From positions 1-22,825 of the IMG/VR virus record IMGVR_UViG_3300042936_000161: a DNA stretch of 22,825 nt. The stretch is one strand, 5' to 3'. Below the pieces are notes generated by a model. It saw only the letters and a program-made list of their open reading frames with translations, searched no databases and had not been told where the DNA came from. Shown here piece after piece: positions 14,388-22,417 of this stretch (the stretch's first letter is position 1; each line of letters opens with the position of its first letter). This DNA is from a virus. The position numbers and the translations under genes were made by a program.

Positions 14388-15062
14388 CGTTTTAAACAAT
14401 CTCCAACCTTTAACAGATTTTGGAGATTGTTTTTTATTAACAAGTTGACTTACGTTCCCCCTAGAAGCTCCAGTCATCTTACAAAAATCGTAAGCAGTTG
14501 AGTGCTTTACTTCTCCGGTTGAAATATTTTCAAATATGTAAATATTATGATCAAATACAGGATTATGAGTTGCAGGATTTTTTCTTAAGTAATGATTATT
14601 TCCGGATTTTTTCTTCATTGCATCCTTATTATGCCATGGGGCATCTTTATTAGACATTCTAAGTGATTGCGCTTTCCGCCTGTTACTATCTTTCATATGA
14701 TGGAATTCCCCAGATCGTTTAGCAACAATATTAGGATCCTTCATCGGGTTGTTTATAGTAAATAAAATTCCACCGCCAGTTCCTTCTTCAGGTTTTTCAT
14801 TGGCCCAAAGTTTTTTACCATACTTATCAACTGAATTTACAACGTCCCATAGATCACTATAGTAACGACCTGTTTGTTTTAATTCTTCTTTTGTGGTACA
14901 TTCGTGAATTATTTCACGTGATATGTCAAACCCGTGAACTTTTAAATGTCTTATCCAATATACACCGCTACCAAAATATTTATTTAAGTCTTTGGTAGTA
15001 TATCCTAAATATTTTAATCCGGTTGAATTATGTGTCATGACGTAAAGTTTATAAATACTCAT
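14382..15062 (-). CDS. GIY-YIG-like free-standing homing endonuclease with NUMOD motifs
   Basis: It is the only convincing minus-strand gene (226 residues). The N-terminus KLYV...GLKYLGYTT (5-23), followed by YFGSGVYWIRH (29-39), resembles the GIY-YIG-like nucleases of phage homing endonucleases. The middle has NUMOD3-like pieces (NNPMKDP, SGEFHHMKD, GNNHYLRKN) and the C-terminus a helix-turn-helix of NUMOD1 type (STAYDFCKMTGASRGNVSQL, then GWRLF). The start has AAGGAG (plus-strand 15071-15076) eight bases upstream. It lies between dsbA and the DNA polymerase, convergent with dsbA and overlapping its end by six bases. Such genes often sit beside replication genes whose uninserted form they cut. 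Confidence 0.75.
   Translation of the reverse strand: MSIYKLYVMTHNSTGLKYLGYTTKDLNKYFGSGVYWIRHLKVHGFDISREIIHECTTKEELKQTGRYYSDLWDVVNSVDKYGKKLWANEKPEEGTGGGILFTINNPMKDPNIVAKRSGEFHHMKDSNRRKAQSLRMSNKDAPWHNKDAMKKKSGNNHYLRKNPATHNPVFDHNIYIFENISTGEVKHSTAYDFCKMTGASRGNVSQLVNKKQSPKSVKGWRLFKTL
14395..14435 (+). terminator. Rho-independent terminator for dsbA inside the endonuclease gene
   Basis: A perfect 12-bp stem (14395-14406 with 14420-14431; arm AACAATCTCCAA) with a 13-base loop runs into T6 (14430-14435). It is just downstream of the dsbA-like stop, and at the same time encodes the last residues (QSPKSVKGWRLF) of the minus-strand endonuclease. Confidence 0.85.
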
Positions 15063-15087
15063 GCTGATTGCTCCTTGTAGCGTTAGA

Positions 15088-15118
15088 GTGAGTGGGTATT
15101 ACCAGTACCGCGACTCAC
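15088..15118 (-). promoter_or_regulatory. Hairpin in the endonuclease leader
   Basis: GTGAGT (15088-15093) pairs with ACTCAC (15113-15118), and inside it GGTA (15095-15098) with TACC (15106-15109). It lies between a late-promoter-like motif and the ribosome site of the endonuclease, 12 bases from the latter. It may modulate expression, though it does not mask the ribosome site directly. Confidence 0.35.
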
Positions 15119-15120
15119 AC

Positions 15121-15129
15121 TTATTTATC
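15121..15129 (-). promoter_or_regulatory. Late-promoter-like GATAAATAA for the endonuclease
   Basis: On the minus strand this reads GATAAATAA, seven of eight matches to TATAAATA, about 59 bases upstream of the endonuclease start. Several T4 homing endonucleases are known to be expressed from late promoters. Confidence 0.4.
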
Positions 15130-15138
15130 CCTTTTCAA

Positions 15139-15167
15139 TTGAATTTACAATACTTTTAACTTATAAT
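15139..15167 (+). promoter_or_regulatory. Sigma70-type promoter for DNA polymerase
   Basis: TTGAAT (15139-15144) and a perfect TATAAT (15162-15167) are separated by 17 bases. Transcription should begin near 15174, leaving a leader of about 16 bases with only GAAAG as ribosome site. Confidence 0.75.
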
Positions 15168-15189
15168 CAACACATGAAAGAAATATTTA

Positions 15190-17907
15190 ATGTCATACGT
15201 TGATGCAATACACTCAAGGGATGAGGATCGTATCTACGTTGTAGAACGAGATAAAGACGGCAAGCGTCAATACAAAGAATACCCTACTAACTACGTATTG
15301 TACTATCCCGATCCTAGGGGTAAACAACGTAGTATCTATGGCGATCCAGTCAGTCGTTTTAGCACACGTAAACGACAAGAGTTTGAAAAAGAAAGACGCA
15401 TCCACTCAAATAAGAAATTATTTGAAAGTGATGTTCCGGTAATCTTTCGCTGTCTAAGTGAAAACTATCTTGGCATTGATGCACCCAAACTTCATACTTG
15501 CTTCTTTGACATTGAGGTAGACTTTGATCCTGAAAAAGGTTTCAGTCCTACAAGTGATCCATTCAATCCTGTAACTGCTATCAGTTGTTACTTAGATTGG
15601 CTAGATCAATGTATTACATTAGTGATTGCTCCGAAACATATGAGCAGTGAAACAGCCCAAGAAATCACTAATGAATTTGATAATACAATGCTATTCAAAT
15701 CAGAGAAGGAAATGTTTGACGTTTTCTTTCAACTTATTGAAGATGCTGATGTATTGACTGGCTGGAACTCAGAAGGATATGATATACCTTACATGGTCAA
15801 TCGTGTTACTAGGGTTATGAGTAAAGATGATACACGCAAGTTTTGCTTGATGGGTCAACTGCCTAAAGCTAGAGAATACGAACGATTTGGTAAAAGTGAA
15901 ACAACATATGACTTAGTAGGTCGTATTCACTTAGACTATCTACAACTATACAAAAAGTATAACTATGAAAGTCGTCATAGTTACAAACTTGATAGTATCG
16001 GTGAGATGGAAGTAGGTGAAAACAAAACTCAATATGAAGGTACTCTTGACCAACTGTATAACAAAGACTTCAAAAAGTTCATTGAATACAATAGACAAGA
16101 TACTATGTTGTTGGTGAAAATTCACAACAAACTTAAGTTTTTAGAATTAGCTAATCAACTTGCACATGAGAACACAGTATTGCTTCCAACAGTAATGGGT
16201 TCAGTAGCAATGATTGAGATGGCAATTTTTAATGAAGCCCATGAACGTGGGCTTGTAGTTCCAGATAAAAAACGAAAGGTTGAAAATGAAGAAGATGTCC
16301 AGCAGGCAGCAGGTGCCTTTGTTGCTACGCCGAAAAGAGGTATGCATGAATATGTCGGAGCAGTTGACATTAACTCACTCTATCCCTCGGTTATTCGTGC
16401 CCTCAACATGGCAGGAGAAACCATCGTTGCTCAAGTCAGACAAACAATCACTGACCAATATATGCACGACAAAGGCTTACGATTAGCTAGTGAAAAGAAA
16501 CGTCACAAAGAAGGTGATGATGCCGTTACAGGATCTATTCTCTGGGAAAATCTATTCGGTGCATTAGAATATACTGCAATTATGAATCAAGAACGTGGTA
16601 CAATTCTTACTGTTGATTTTGAAGATGGTCGTAGTGTAGAAATGAGTGCGGCCGAAATCTGGAAGATGATATTTGATAGTCATAAGCCCTGGATGTTAAG
16701 TGCTAATGGTACAATCTTTACTTATGAAAAAGAAGGTGTAGTTCCCGGTCTACTTACACGTTGGTACTCAGATCGTAAAGAGATGCAGAAAAAACTCAAA
16801 GAAGCAACTAATACAGAGGATAGAGAGTACTGGGATAAACGACAACTTGTTCGTAAAATTTTACTTAACTCAGCATATGGTGCATTGTTAAATGAACATT
16901 GCAGATTCTATGATAAACGTATCGGTCAAAGTGTAACACTATCTGGTCGGCAGATTGTTAAACACATGATGAGTACTATCAACGAAACAGTTGAAGGTGT
17001 CTATTCTCATGACGGTAATGCTATTGTATATGGTGATACTGACTCATGCTACTTTACAGCCTATCCTACACTAAAGCCACAGATTGATAGTGGTGCATTA
17101 GAGTGGAATAAAGAAACTTGTATTGGTCTATATGATGGCATTGCTGAACAAGCAAATGAAAGTTTCCCTGCATTCATGGAGAAAGCATTTCACGCTCCAA
17201 GAAAGAACGGTGAAATTATCAAAGCTGGTCGTGAACTGATCGGTGATCGTGCTATCTTTATTGTTAAGAAACGTTATGCTATTAACATCTTTGACAAAGA
17301 AGGTAAACGTAAGGATAAAAATGGTGATTTGGGTGATATCAAAGCTATGGGTCTTGACTTGAAACGTGCTGATACTCCTAAGTATGTACAAGAGTTCTTA
17401 ATGAATGTACTACAGATGGTTCTTCAACAAGGTAAAGGTCGTGATGAAGTTATTGAAGCAGTAAAAGATTTCAAACGAGTACTAACTGCACAAGATAGTT
17501 GGACTAAGGGTTCGCCTAAAGGTGTAAACAAACTTACAATGTACGGTGACTTAGAAGCTAAGAGTAGTACAGGTCGTGCAAATATGCCCGGTCACGTAAG
17601 AGCCGCACTTAACTACAATTACTTGCGTAGAGTAAACGGTGATCAATATAGTCAAAAGATTATTGATGGTATGAAGGTTGTAGTATGTAAACTTAAAAGT
17701 AATCCATTAGGGTTTACCAGTGTAGCATATCCCGTAGATGAATTACGTTTGCCCAAATGGTTTACAGAGTTACCATTTGATGATTCAGCTATGGAACAAA
17801 CATTAGTAGATGAGAAGATAGATAACTTATTGGGTGTACTTGGTTGGGATATTCGTAGCAATACAGATACCAATAGTACATTTGATGATTTATTTGTTTT
17901 CGGTTAA
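15190..17907 (+). CDS. 43: Family B replicative DNA polymerase (T4 gp43-like)
   Basis: This is the phage replicase, 905 residues against 898 for T4 gp43, and apparently complete. The proofreading exonuclease has its three motifs: FDIEVD with D107 and E109, GWNSEGYDIP with D198, and YNRQD with Y300 and D304. The polymerase has motif A DINSLYPS (393-400), motif B KILLNSAYG (556-564) and motif C YGDTDS (614-619), with both catalytic aspartates. Palm, finger and thumb order is normal, and no intron or intein breaks the frame. It lies behind its own sigma70-type promoter and is followed by the clamp gene, its processivity partner, as expected for a T4-type replication module. The ATG at 15190 is the first in frame after the promoter; the ribosome site is weak. 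Confidence 0.97.
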   Translation: MSYVDAIHSRDEDRIYVVERDKDGKRQYKEYPTNYVLYYPDPRGKQRSIYGDPVSRFSTRKRQEFEKERRIHSNKKLFESDVPVIFRCLSENYLGIDAPKLHTCFFDIEVDFDPEKGFSPTSDPFNPVTAISCYLDWLDQCITLVIAPKHMSSETAQEITNEFDNTMLFKSEKEMFDVFFQLIEDADVLTGWNSEGYDIPYMVNRVTRVMSKDDTRKFCLMGQLPKAREYERFGKSETTYDLVGRIHLDYLQLYKKYNYESRHSYKLDSIGEMEVGENKTQYEGTLDQLYNKDFKKFIEYNRQDTMLLVKIHNKLKFLELANQLAHENTVLLPTVMGSVAMIEMAIFNEAHERGLVVPDKKRKVENEEDVQQAAGAFVATPKRGMHEYVGAVDINSLYPSVIRALNMAGETIVAQVRQTITDQYMHDKGLRLASEKKRHKEGDDAVTGSILWENLFGALEYTAIMNQERGTILTVDFEDGRSVEMSAAEIWKMIFDSHKPWMLSANGTIFTYEKEGVVPGLLTRWYSDRKEMQKKLKEATNTEDREYWDKRQLVRKILLNSAYGALLNEHCRFYDKRIGQSVTLSGRQIVKHMMSTINETVEGVYSHDGNAIVYGDTDSCYFTAYPTLKPQIDSGALEWNKETCIGLYDGIAEQANESFPAFMEKAFHAPRKNGEIIKAGRELIGDRAIFIVKKRYAINIFDKEGKRKDKNGDLGDIKAMGLDLKRADTPKYVQEFLMNVLQMVLQQGKGRDEVIEAVKDFKRVLTAQDSWTKGSPKGVNKLTMYGDLEAKSSTGRANMPGHVRAALNYNYLRRVNGDQYSQKIIDGMKVVVCKLKSNPLGFTSVAYPVDELRLPKWFTELPFDDSAMEQTLVDEKIDNLLGVLGWDIRSNTDTNSTFDDLFVFG

Positions 17908-17914
17908 ATTGGTG

Positions 17915-17943
17915 TTGCAATTCGTAATATATTCCTATATAAT
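17915..17943 (+). promoter_or_regulatory. Sigma70-type promoter for the clamp operon
   Basis: TTGCAA (17915-17920) and TATAAT (17938-17943) have a 17-base spacer, starting eight bases after the polymerase stop. AAAGGA (17974-17979) precedes the clamp ATG. No later promoter or terminator is evident up to the window end, so it may drive all genes from 17985 on. Confidence 0.8.
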
Positions 17944-17984
17944 ACGTATCACAACTACCTAAATAGTTAAAACAAAGGAAAAAT

Positions 17985-18716
17985 ATGAAAGATAATTTAC
18001 AAGATTTAATTCAACATACGCATGGCTTAGGCTGTATTGAGTTGATTAAAGTCAGTGGAACTGACACAGAGACAACTGTAAACGCAGTAGCAGAAGATAA
18101 ATCTGTTATCGTTAGTGGTGTGCTTAAACATCCTAGCGCAGAGTTTATAGGAACTTTCGGTATGCCTAACTTAGGTAAACTAAAAACAATTCTAGGCTTT
18201 GATGATTATGATGAGCATAGTAAAATCACTGTTACACGTGTCAAAAAAGACGGAGTTGATGTACCGGAATATATTCACTTTGAAACAAAAGCAGGTGATT
18301 TCGTTAACGATTATCGTTTGATGAGTAAAGCTATTGCGGATGAGAAAGTTAAGACTGTAATGTTCAAGGGTACTACTTGGGGTGTTGAATTTGAACCTAC
18401 TATTGCTGGCATTCAACGACTAAAGCGTCAAGCAAGTGCTAATAGTGAAGAAAAGAACTTTACTACTAAAACAGAAAACGGTAACTTAATGGTTTACTTC
18501 GGTGATCCGTCAACTCACTCAGGTAACTTTGTGTTTCATCCCGGTGTTACTGGTACGTTGAATAAAGCATGGATGTGGCCTGTTAAAGAGTTCTTAAGCA
18601 TCATGGATCTACCCGGCGATAAGATTATTCGTATCGGTGATGCAGGTGCAACAGAGATTGTTGTTGATAGTGGTCTAGCAGTTTATCGTTACTTACTCCC
18701 AGCACAAGCGAAATAA
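17985..18716 (+). CDS. 45: Sliding clamp (T4 gp45-like)
   Basis: The 243-residue protein is close in length to T4 gp45 (228). It has the clamp-like alternation of strands and the FGMPNLGKLKTILGF segment (about 58-72), which matches the inter-strand helix region found in T4-type clamps. A second copy of the fold appears to start near residue 120, as expected for a two-domain subunit of a trimeric ring. In T4 the clamp tethers polymerase and also activates late transcription through gp33 and gp55, which would tie this gene to the ATAAATAC promoters on the left. The position directly after polymerase and the strong promoter support the call; similarity to T4 gp45 itself is low by eye. Confidence 0.78.
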   Translation: MKDNLQDLIQHTHGLGCIELIKVSGTDTETTVNAVAEDKSVIVSGVLKHPSAEFIGTFGMPNLGKLKTILGFDDYDEHSKITVTRVKKDGVDVPEYIHFETKAGDFVNDYRLMSKAIADEKVKTVMFKGTTWGVEFEPTIAGIQRLKRQASANSEEKNFTTKTENGNLMVYFGDPSTHSGNFVFHPGVTGTLNKAWMWPVKEFLSIMDLPGDKIIRIGDAGATEIVVDSGLAVYRYLLPAQAK

Positions 18717-20332
18717 TGGAACAAGATAATCTATCAGCAAAACAAAACCCAGATTGGGCATTGTTCTTACCCGCAGTCAGTAGTTTCTATATCTCTGGCT
18801 TGGGTAAACAACGTAAAGGTGAAGAGTACTTTGATCCTGCACGTATCCCTGCTCAATTCAACGGTGATGTAGAGAAACTAAACTTTCTTAATAGTAAAGA
18901 GGGTCTCTATTATTATAAATGGGGATTGTATAGTGCTGGTCATGCTAACTTAGATACTACTAAAGACGATGCTAGTGAATCAATCATTAGAGAACGTGAA
19001 GCTGGTACATTTATGTTAGGTGATTCTGGTGGATTTCAAATTCTTAAAGGTCAATGGCCAGCTGATTGGAAAGATCCTAACTGCCCTAAAGCTATGATTA
19101 AGCGTAAAGCAGTATTGAACTGGATGGATACATATATGAACTATGGTATGGTTCTTGATATTCCTTCACAATCATTAACTACCTTTCATATGAAGGATCC
19201 TAAAACAATTGAAAAAGATAAAGAAGGTAATGATATTCCAGGTAGTGGTGTAAGTCTTCATGGTATTAGTACTATTCAGGAAGCAATTACTGCTACCCAT
19301 ATCAATAACGAATACTTCATTAACAACCGTACAGGTAAATGTAAATTCTTAAACGTATTACAGGGTCGTACCCATACACAATCAGATGATTGGTATGCTG
19401 AAATGAAGAAATATTGTGATCCAAACATCTATCCAGACAATCACTTTAATGGTTGGGCGTTTGGGGGACAGAATAAGATTGATGTACACTTGATGTTAAC
19501 TAGAATGATTGATATCATTCACGATGGATTGTTAGTTGAAGGTAAACATGATTTGATTCATTGTTTGGGTACAAGTATTTTAGAGTATGCTGTATTGTTT
19601 ACTGATATTCAACGTGCTATTCGTAAGTATCATAATCCAAAATTACTGCTTACATTTGATTGTGCTAGCCCATTCTTTAGTGCGGCTAAAGGACTAGCTT
19701 ATTTCAATACTAATATTGAGCATAATAAGAAATGGTCGTACAGTATGGAAAAGACTGCTGAAAAGAAAAGTTATGCTAATGATACCCGTAAATATCGTGA
19801 TGCTGTATTAGCTGAAGGCATCCATAAAGTCTTTACAGATAGTCCAGTAACTGATAAACTAGTAATGAAGGATTTGTGTTACCGTGGTCAGGGGTTCTTG
19901 GGACAACATAACAAAGAAACTAAGACTAGTTGGGATACATTGAGTTATACACTTCTTCAAAGTCATAACGTATGGATGCACATGAATGCTGTTCAAGAGG
20001 CTAATCGTCAATATGAACAAGGTGTTGTTCCTAAGATGCTTATTCATAAGTTTGAAGGTAGTAAGTTTTTTGGTGAGTTAGTTGATAAAATATTCAGTAA
20101 AAAAACTAAACAAGAAGCTATAGATTTGATTGACTATCATAGTAGATACTGGATGCAGTTCCAATCAGGTAGTCAAGGTATCAGTGGTAAGAAAACTGAA
20201 AATGCAATGACTAACTTTGACAAATTTTTTGACGTAATAGATACACCAAAATTTGAAGAAGTAATAGAAGATAGCGATGATGCTATGAATGAAGTTTTAC
20301 ATGAAAAGGTAGATTTAGATGATGACAATTAA
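18716..20332 (+). CDS. dpdA: TGT/DpdA-like 7-deazaguanine transglycosylase
   Basis: The 538-residue protein belongs to the tRNA-guanine transglycosylase superfamily, which swaps guanine for a 7-deazaguanine base. Key TGT-type motifs occur in order: GDSGGFQ with D103 (102-108), VLDIP with D148, LQGR (215-218), GWAFGGQ (246-252), LGTS (284-287) and FDCASP with D315, the likely nucleophile. The usual C-x-C-x-x-C...H zinc site is not apparent, and the protein is longer than bacterial TGT (about 375), with extra C-terminal sequence ending in an acidic tail. Both fit the phage DpdA group, which acts on DNA rather than tRNA. Its ATG overlaps the clamp stop (TAATG), so it is made with replication proteins. 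A tRNA role cannot be excluded. Confidence 0.78.
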   Translation: MEQDNLSAKQNPDWALFLPAVSSFYISGLGKQRKGEEYFDPARIPAQFNGDVEKLNFLNSKEGLYYYKWGLYSAGHANLDTTKDDASESIIREREAGTFMLGDSGGFQILKGQWPADWKDPNCPKAMIKRKAVLNWMDTYMNYGMVLDIPSQSLTTFHMKDPKTIEKDKEGNDIPGSGVSLHGISTIQEAITATHINNEYFINNRTGKCKFLNVLQGRTHTQSDDWYAEMKKYCDPNIYPDNHFNGWAFGGQNKIDVHLMLTRMIDIIHDGLLVEGKHDLIHCLGTSILEYAVLFTDIQRAIRKYHNPKLLLTFDCASPFFSAAKGLAYFNTNIEHNKKWSYSMEKTAEKKSYANDTRKYRDAVLAEGIHKVFTDSPVTDKLVMKDLCYRGQGFLGQHNKETKTSWDTLSYTLLQSHNVWMHMNAVQEANRQYEQGVVPKMLIHKFEGSKFFGELVDKIFSKKTKQEAIDLIDYHSRYWMQFQSGSQGISGKKTENAMTNFDKFFDVIDTPKFEEVIEDSDDAMNEVLHEKVDLDDDN

Positions 20333-20546
20333 TCCATCACTTACACTGAAGTCAACAATGACTTCCGATACTCAGGAATCTGTTATTACCTTTACCGGTG
20401 GGTCAGATGAGATGTTACGTATAGCAAAAGATGGGTTTTATATACGTGGTAAACGGGTACCGCATGATGACAAAGAAGCTGAAGTAGTATATAATACATT
20501 TCATCAATGGTTAACATGGGCAACATTAAACAGGGATTATAAATGA
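20319..20546 (+). CDS. Small conserved phage protein
   Basis: The 75-residue protein starts inside the end of the DpdA-like gene (14-base overlap) with AAAAGG upstream; a second ATG immediately follows the first, so the start is uncertain by one codon. The C-terminal half, LRIAKDGFYIRGKRVPHDDKEAE in pieces, followed by VYNTFHQWL, looks like a small strand-strand-helix unit that I recall from many phage hypothetical proteins. No catalytic motif is visible. Its stop overlaps the next start (ATGA), so dpdA, this gene and the QueD-like gene appear translationally coupled. The function is unknown. Confidence 0.75.
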   Translation: MMTINPSLTLKSTMTSDTQESVITFTGGSDEMLRIAKDGFYIRGKRVPHDDKEAEVVYNTFHQWLTWATLNRDYK

Positions 20547-20998
20547 TAAAACAACATGAACAAGCAATGGCAGAGAAACGTTCTCGCATCAAAGATAAAG
20601 CATTGCGTACAATCTTTGTACGTTTTCAAAAAGAAGGTATTCATAAATACCCAGCGGCAGCAACAGACCCTAACTTGGCAACAGGTGATGAGTATGATGT
20701 TAGCTTTTTAGCTACTCCACATAGACACATCTTTCATTTTGATGTGGCTATTGAAGTATTTCACAACGACCGTGATATTGAGTTTATTCAGTTTAAAAGA
20801 TGGTTAGAGAATCAATATTCTCAAGGCATTCTTCAATTGGATTACAAAAGTTGTGAAATGATTAGTGATGACCTCTATGAAGTCATTGCAACTCGGTATC
20901 CAGATCGTAGTGTCGCTATTCAAGTATCAGAAGATAATGAGAATGGTGCTCATATTGTCTATAACACAACAACAAATTTACATAAACTCGCTATTTAA
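20543..20998 (+). CDS. Possible QueD/PTPS-like T-fold protein
   Basis: This family of 151-residue phage proteins is usually left unnamed. I see a pattern like 6-carboxytetrahydropterin synthase (QueD). H34 (in EGIHKYP) and the pair H60-R-H62 in TPHRHIFHF could be the three zinc ligands (QueD has F..aH and HGH). DIEFIQFK (78-85) resembles the V-DF-LK strand, SCEMI with E105 the PTAEN Glu that holds the pterin, and VSEDNENGA the closing E-T strand. A catalytic Cys near the first His is not obvious, so it may be an inactive or altered relative. Four-base overlap with the gene before it and nearness to the DpdA-like gene fit a 7-deazaguanine pathway. The call is inference from motifs, not a clear family match. 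Confidence 0.45.
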   Translation: MIKQHEQAMAEKRSRIKDKALRTIFVRFQKEGIHKYPAAATDPNLATGDEYDVSFLATPHRHIFHFDVAIEVFHNDRDIEFIQFKRWLENQYSQGILQLDYKSCEMISDDLYEVIATRYPDRSVAIQVSEDNENGAHIVYNTTTNLHKLAI

Positions 20999-21010
20999 AA
21001 GGAAATAAAA

Positions 21011-21211
21011 ATGGCAAAACAACAATCCAACCCACGTGTTCAACAAATCTTTGAGGATCTAGAAAACTATCTAGCCTTCTGTCAAGACTTTGGATACAAG
21101 TTTGATGAATCAACAATGTATGATATGCGTAGCTTTGCGTATCGGCAATTCACTAAAGCTGTAACTGGTAAGTGGGCTAAAGATCAATGGCAGGAAGACG
21201 CACGTCCATGA
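21011..21211 (+). CDS. Small hypothetical phage protein
   Basis: The 66-residue protein has a good ribosome site (AAAAGGAAAT, ending about three bases before the ATG). It is helical, begins with a basic MAKQQSNPR and contains DLENYLAFCQDFGYKFDE and AYRQFTKAVTGKW pieces. I recall this as a recurring small T4-relative protein, without known function. Its TGA overlaps the glycosyltransferase start (ATGA), implying coupled translation. Confidence 0.75.
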   Translation: MAKQQSNPRVQQIFEDLENYLAFCQDFGYKFDESTMYDMRSFAYRQFTKAVTGKWAKDQWQEDARP

Positions 21212-22407
21212 GAAAACTGTTTTACATGGGACTGGAAAAATATGTTGCTAGATACACATACCAGTTACAAGACTGGAATGAAAGTGTATTCAAACGAAGA
21301 GGCATTAATTATGTTATCGTTCCCGGCGAAACATTAAGTGATGACCAAGCTATTGTTACAGGACAAGTACTAGATGCACATGGTCGTACATACTTTGGTA
21401 TGAGTCAATTAATGAATCTAGTAAAGATGATGAAGGCAGGAGAGTGTGGTTATGAAGATATTGTCTATTTTGAAGATATGTTTCAGCCGGGCATTGAAAG
21501 TCTTCCTTATATACTTAAGCAAGTTCCTATTAATCTCCGTCCTCGTATATTTGTCCGTTGTCTTGCTCAGTCAATCGATCCGGATGATTTCGTACATGTA
21601 TGGGGCATGAGTGAGTTCATGGGTCACTATGAAAAGATGGTTGACTCATTCGTTGATGGTGTTCTAGCATCTAATGAAGAAATGGTAATGCATATGAAGA
21701 TTGCGGGTTGGAAGGCTCCCATCTACAATATTTCAGGATTAGCATTTGGCAAAGAAGAAGTTCGTGGTCGTATCAACAATAACATCAAGCCGTTCAATGA
21801 ACGACCAATGCGTATTGCATTTAGTGCAAGATGGGATCAAGAAAAACAACCAGACTTTTATATGGATGTGATTGAAGAATTCTATAACCGTTATGGTCAG
21901 AAGGATCGTCATGGTGTATATCGTGGTGTAGAATTCTGTGTATTCAGTGGTAGTAAACTAAAAAGCAACAACGATAGTTATATGCAACGAACAAAAGAAA
22001 TGCAAAATCGTGGTCTATTACGTATATGTGAAGACCTAGATAAGAACGCATACTATGAGTTATTAAATGATACAAGAGTATTATTTAATTGTGCATTACA
22101 AGATTGGGTAAGTAATACAGTAAGTGAAGCAGACAGTTTGGGTTGTAATGTATTGTATCCGGCATATCGCAGTTTCCCAGAAACGTTTGCGAATGACTAT
22201 ACAAGACTGTATACGCCCTGGAGTGTTGAAGATGCGGTAATTAAGTTGTATCATATGTTACATCAACCGCATGTAAATCAAGGAAAGATTAGTGATTGGA
22301 CTGACGGTACAATCGATAGAATTTGTGATATCCTAGAAGGTAACGGACAACAATGGTTGCGTATGGATAGTGATTATCGCAAACACACCCGTGAAGCAAA
22401 ATATTAA
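21208..22407 (+). CDS. GT-B glycosyltransferase (GT4-like)
   Basis: The 399-residue protein starts at the ATG that overlaps the upstream stop; an in-frame ATG at 21187 would run 25 bases into that gene and is less likely. The C-terminal half has the GT4 nucleotide-sugar-binding pattern: RIAFSARWDQEKQPD (202-216) at the domain start, a FSGSK strand (246-250), LLNDTRVLFNCA (285-296), and an acidic segment SEADSLGC...SFPE (306-325) like the E-x7-E region of the family. The N-terminal half is Rossmann-like but unusual. Because it sits with replication and DNA-modification genes and not with the virion genes, modification of phage DNA bases, as by T4 glucosyltransferases, is a fair guess; wall or glycoprotein targets remain possible. 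Confidence 0.75.
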   Translation: MRKLFYMGLEKYVARYTYQLQDWNESVFKRRGINYVIVPGETLSDDQAIVTGQVLDAHGRTYFGMSQLMNLVKMMKAGECGYEDIVYFEDMFQPGIESLPYILKQVPINLRPRIFVRCLAQSIDPDDFVHVWGMSEFMGHYEKMVDSFVDGVLASNEEMVMHMKIAGWKAPIYNISGLAFGKEEVRGRINNNIKPFNERPMRIAFSARWDQEKQPDFYMDVIEEFYNRYGQKDRHGVYRGVEFCVFSGSKLKSNNDSYMQRTKEMQNRGLLRICEDLDKNAYYELLNDTRVLFNCALQDWVSNTVSEADSLGCNVLYPAYRSFPETFANDYTRLYTPWSVEDAVIKLYHMLHQPHVNQGKISDWTDGTIDRICDILEGNGQQWLRMDSDYRKHTREAKY

Positions 22408-22417
22408 GGAGAAAATT

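Noticed and set aside
21187-21207. Upstream ATG for the GT-B glycosyltransferase
   Set aside because: It would extend 25 bases into the preceding gene, while the ATG at 21208 overlaps that gene's stop in the usual ATGA fashion.
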